Positions 62,104 to 64,000 of a stretch of DNA of 64,000 nucleotides are shown here, piece by piece. This DNA is from Hymenobacter sp. GOD-10R (GTDB lineage Bacteria; Bacteroidota; Bacteroidia; Cytophagales; Hymenobacteraceae), in contig NZ_CP141184.1 in the NCBI RefSeq assembly GCF_035609205.1, forward strand, positions 1,178,001 to 1,242,000, given 5' to 3'. Numbering within the stretch: the first letter of the stretch is position 1; each line of letters starts with the position of its first letter. Below the pieces are notes generated by a model. That model was given only the letters and a program-made list of their open reading frames with translations. It made no database searches and was not told the DNA's origin. Both the position numbers and the translations under genes were made by a program.

Positions 62104-64000
62104 CTAATTAGCTGGCTGAATAACGAGCACTTCCCCTGGCTTCACGTTGAAATCAGGCTTGTTGTTCCACTCCATTATCTGCTTGATCGTCACCTTATAC
62201 TTCCGCGAAATGCTGTACATCGACTCCTTGGCCTCCACCGTGTGCCGAACGACGTTGGTAGCCGGAGCAGGCGACGTGGCAGGTGGTGGAGAAGAAACGG
62301 TCGACGCTGAAGCAGCGGCTGGGCGTGGGCTAGGAGCAGCCGTAGCGGCAGGCGCAGCGGTCTTGGGCGCCGAGGCGGGTGCTGATACCGGGCTTGAAGT
62401 CGGCTTGGGAGCGGCGGCTGGAGCTGGAGTGGTTGGCGTGGCAGTTGTAGCAGCAGACGTAGCTGTGCTAGGGCCCGTGAGACGCAGCGTCTGGCCTAGG
62501 CGCAACGAGGGGTTCGGGGGTAGTTCGTTCCACGCAATCAGATCGGCGGGGCGCAAGCCGTAGCGACGGGCAATGGCATAGATTCCTTCGCTTTTCTGCA
62601 CGATGTACAAGCCATTTGCGGGCAACGCCTCTGTTGCTACCGGCACCACTAAGGGGGCGGCCGCACCAGAAGGCGCAGTAGTTGCGGCTGGCTTAGAGGC
62701 GGCTGGCGTTGAGGCAGGTGCCGGATCACGCAGCACGACTGCGGCCGGCGTCTTCGGAGTCGGTGCTGGAGTAGGTGTTTTCGCCACGGGCGTTTCCGCA
62801 GGGTTGCTGGCTGCGCCCTCGGTCACAGGCTCTGTGCTTGGCGTCGGCGTTGAAGGGGCTTGCTGCGTTGGTCGCCCGGCATACACAGTCCGGGGCGCTG
62901 CCGGCGCTGGCGGAGCGGCGGCAGGTTCAGTGGTAGATTCAGTTTCAGCAGTAGAGTCGGTGGTTACGGTAGCGGCGGGCGCAGCTGGCAGGTCATTGAG
63001 ATTTTCCGTGGCTAAGTCGCCGGAAGTCATCGTAACGCTGTCTTCTTCCGCTGCATCTTCCTCCAGCCGATTGTGCGCAGCCACGTTGCCGGCATATGGT
63101 TCTGGCTCGGTTGCCTTGGGTTTCGGTGAGCTAGGTGCCGGCGCCGGCGCAGCGGCCGGAGTAGGCTTAGCCGTTTGGCGGGCCAAGGGGCGCTCGAAAG
63201 CGGCCTGAGCGGTTGCGTTGGTACTTGGCGCATACTCAATAGGTACTTCGCGGGGCCGGGTGTGTTGCAGCCAAAGTACCCGACCAGGGCGCAACTCTTC
63301 ATTGCGGGCCATGCGGTTCTTGTTCCAAATAGCTTTGGCACGCACCCCGTACTTCTGCGATACAATGGCGACACTCTCGCCAGGCTGGGCGGTGTGGTAG
63401 GCTACGGCCGCTTTATCGCGCTTCTTCTGCACGAAGTAAGGCTGCCCAACCACGATGTTGTCGAACGCCATCAGGTCGTTGTAGTTCAGGAACCGGCGCA
63501 TCTTCAATCCGCCGCGTTGGGCTAGGCTCTCCTTCGTGTCGCCGGGCAGTGCAATGAGGGCCCGCAAGCCGTTGATGCGCACGAAATCGGCGTTTTGCGG
63601 GTCCATTTCGGGTTGGGAAAGCAGTTGGCCTTTGGTCCCTAGGTTCTGCTTGGCCGCCATGGCCGTCAGCTGAATAGGATCGGTAACGGGGACGAGAACG
63701 GTGTAGGCGCGGTCGGTGGGTACTTTTTTGTCCAACAGCCAGCGGTTATGCTTGGCCAAGATGTCGGCCTCCGTTTGCAAGCTGAAGGCAATAGCCGATA
63801 AGGTTTGGCCACCCACCGCCGGGAATTCCTGCAATAGCATGGGCGGGTTCGGATTCTGTCCTACCGCTTGCTCAAAGGCTATTTTGTGCGCCAGAAACGT
63901 GAGGATATATGGGTGCGTATCCTGCGTAATCTCCATTTCGGTCGCATCGTAGTCGGTGGGGAGGGTGTAGGGCTTGGCGCCGCTCAGACCTAGGTTGTAG
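62104..64000 (-). CDS. LysM-domain cell-wall protein, C-terminal part (lytic transglycosylase-like)
   Basis: The frame continues past the window end: upstream of an internal ATG at 63936 the codons read YNLGLSGAKPYTLPTDYDATE without a stop, so this is the C-terminal ~630 residues. Three LysM domains are visible (YTAQPGESV..., YIVQKSEGIYAIARRYGLRPADL, HTVEAKESMYSISRKYKVTI...QPAN at the end) separated by a long Pro/Ala/Thr/Ser linker. THPYILTFLAHKIAFE resembles the region after an MltD-type lytic transglycosylase domain. The enzyme domain itself lies outside the window. Confidence 0.75.
   Translation of the reverse strand, partial: YNLGLSGAKPYTLPTDYDATEMEITQDTHPYILTFLAHKIAFEQAVGQNPNPPMLLQEFPAVGGQTLSAIAFSLQTEADILAKHNRWLLDKKVPTDRAYTVLVPVTDPIQLTAMAAKQNLGTKGQLLSQPEMDPQNADFVRINGLRALIALPGDTKESLAQRGGLKMRRFLNYNDLMAFDNIVVGQPYFVQKKRDKAAVAYHTAQPGESVAIVSQKYGVRAKAIWNKNRMARNEELRPGRVLWLQHTRPREVPIEYAPSTNATAQAAFERPLARQTAKPTPAAAPAPAPSSPKPKATEPEPYAGNVAAHNRLEEDAAEEDSVTMTSGDLATENLNDLPAAPAATVTTDSTAETESTTEPAAAPPAPAAPRTVYAGRPTQQAPSTPTPSTEPVTEGAASNPAETPVAKTPTPAPTPKTPAAVVLRDPAPASTPAASKPAATTAPSGAAAPLVVPVATEALPANGLYIVQKSEGIYAIARRYGLRPADLIAWNELPPNPSLRLGQTLRLTGPSTATSAATTATPTTPAPAAAPKPTSSPVSAPASAPKTAAPAATAAPSPRPAAASASTVSSPPPATSPAPATNVVRHTVEAKESMYSISRKYKVTIKQIMEWNNKPDFNVKPGEVLVIQPAN

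Noticed and set aside
62603..63208. Plus-strand 201-codon frame over the LysM linker
   Set aside because: Antisense to an Ala/Pro/Thr/Ser-rich linker; the long frame results from the composition.

Overview
The window looks like a chromosomal segment from a Bacteroidota bacterium, most likely Cytophagales and close to Hymenobacter. The signs are a gliding-motility lipoprotein (GldH) directly behind a Cys-rich PSP1/RicT protein, type IX secretion (T9SS) C-terminal sorting domains, a TonB-dependent receptor, OmpA-family lipoproteins, the Bacteroidota promoter signature TAnnTTTG upstream of several genes, and little sign of Shine-Dalgarno sites. Genus level is an inference; no rRNA gene is present. 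I see no phage, insertion sequence, CRISPR array or plasmid module. One tRNA gene (Arg-ACG) is clear.

Layout. 1-5.2 kb: rsfS, ftsH, a LUD-domain protein overlapping an LpxH-like phosphoesterase, and a secreted propeller-like protein. 5.4-9.8 kb: zinc alcohol dehydrogenase, ricT-gldH with overlapping stop/start, two cold-shock proteins. 10-17 kb: a very low-complexity hydrophilic protein, an NmrA-type reductase, a lipoprotein, a ComEA-like helix-hairpin-helix protein, a secreted unknown, a DinB protein and an outer-membrane barrel. 17.2-23.4 kb: a 2060-residue alpha-2-macroglobulin with a thioester motif and an embedded SusC-like motif. 23.6-30.5 kb: small basic secreted protein, ferredoxin plus ferredoxin-NADP reductase, tRNA-Arg, TVP38 and DUF2167 membrane proteins, a trans-sulfuration PLP enzyme and an MBL-fold hydrolase. 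30.7-36 kb: TonB receptor, Cu/Zn SOD-like lipoprotein, T9SS cargo. 36-43.3 kb: OmpA-family proteins (two of them paralogues in tandem), accD, an endonuclease III-like glycosylase next to a radical SAM protein, gamma-carbonic anhydrase, a frameshifted small membrane protein gene. 43.4-54.3 kb: CNNM/HlyC transporter, DsbD, an unusual non-coding RNA locus, an Lrp/AsnC regulator, a MORN-TonB protein, a repeat protein, thioredoxin, a GbsR-type regulator with a TIGR01777 epimerase, and a ClC channel. 54.4-64 kb: dnaE, an FG-GAP/T9SS protein, a decayed duplicate of the dnaE 5' end, an MFS transporter and the C-terminal part of a LysM cell-wall protein running off the end.

Most of the window is envelope biology (lipid A, fatty-acid synthesis, outer-membrane anchoring, periplasmic redox, protease inhibition, secretion, peptidoglycan) mixed with housekeeping genes. 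The gene pairs are short operons separated by unusually long, near-perfect hairpins that act as terminators, often bidirectional between convergent genes.

The most interesting items are: (1) a minus-strand RNA candidate at about 47285-47529 with its own TAnnTTTG promoter, a complete class II tRNA-like fold carrying an atypical CTC anticodon and a 46-nt variable region, then two hairpins presenting the same 14-nt G-rich loop, which is complementary to the leader of the neighbouring Lrp/AsnC gene; (2) a relic duplicate of the dnaE 5' end and its upstream spacer flanking the FG-GAP gene; (3) the SusC-like motif in the bait region of the macroglobulin; (4) a strong habit of writing Leu-Gly and Leu-Ala as CTA-GGN and CTA-GCN, so that the usually rare tetramer CTAG is common.
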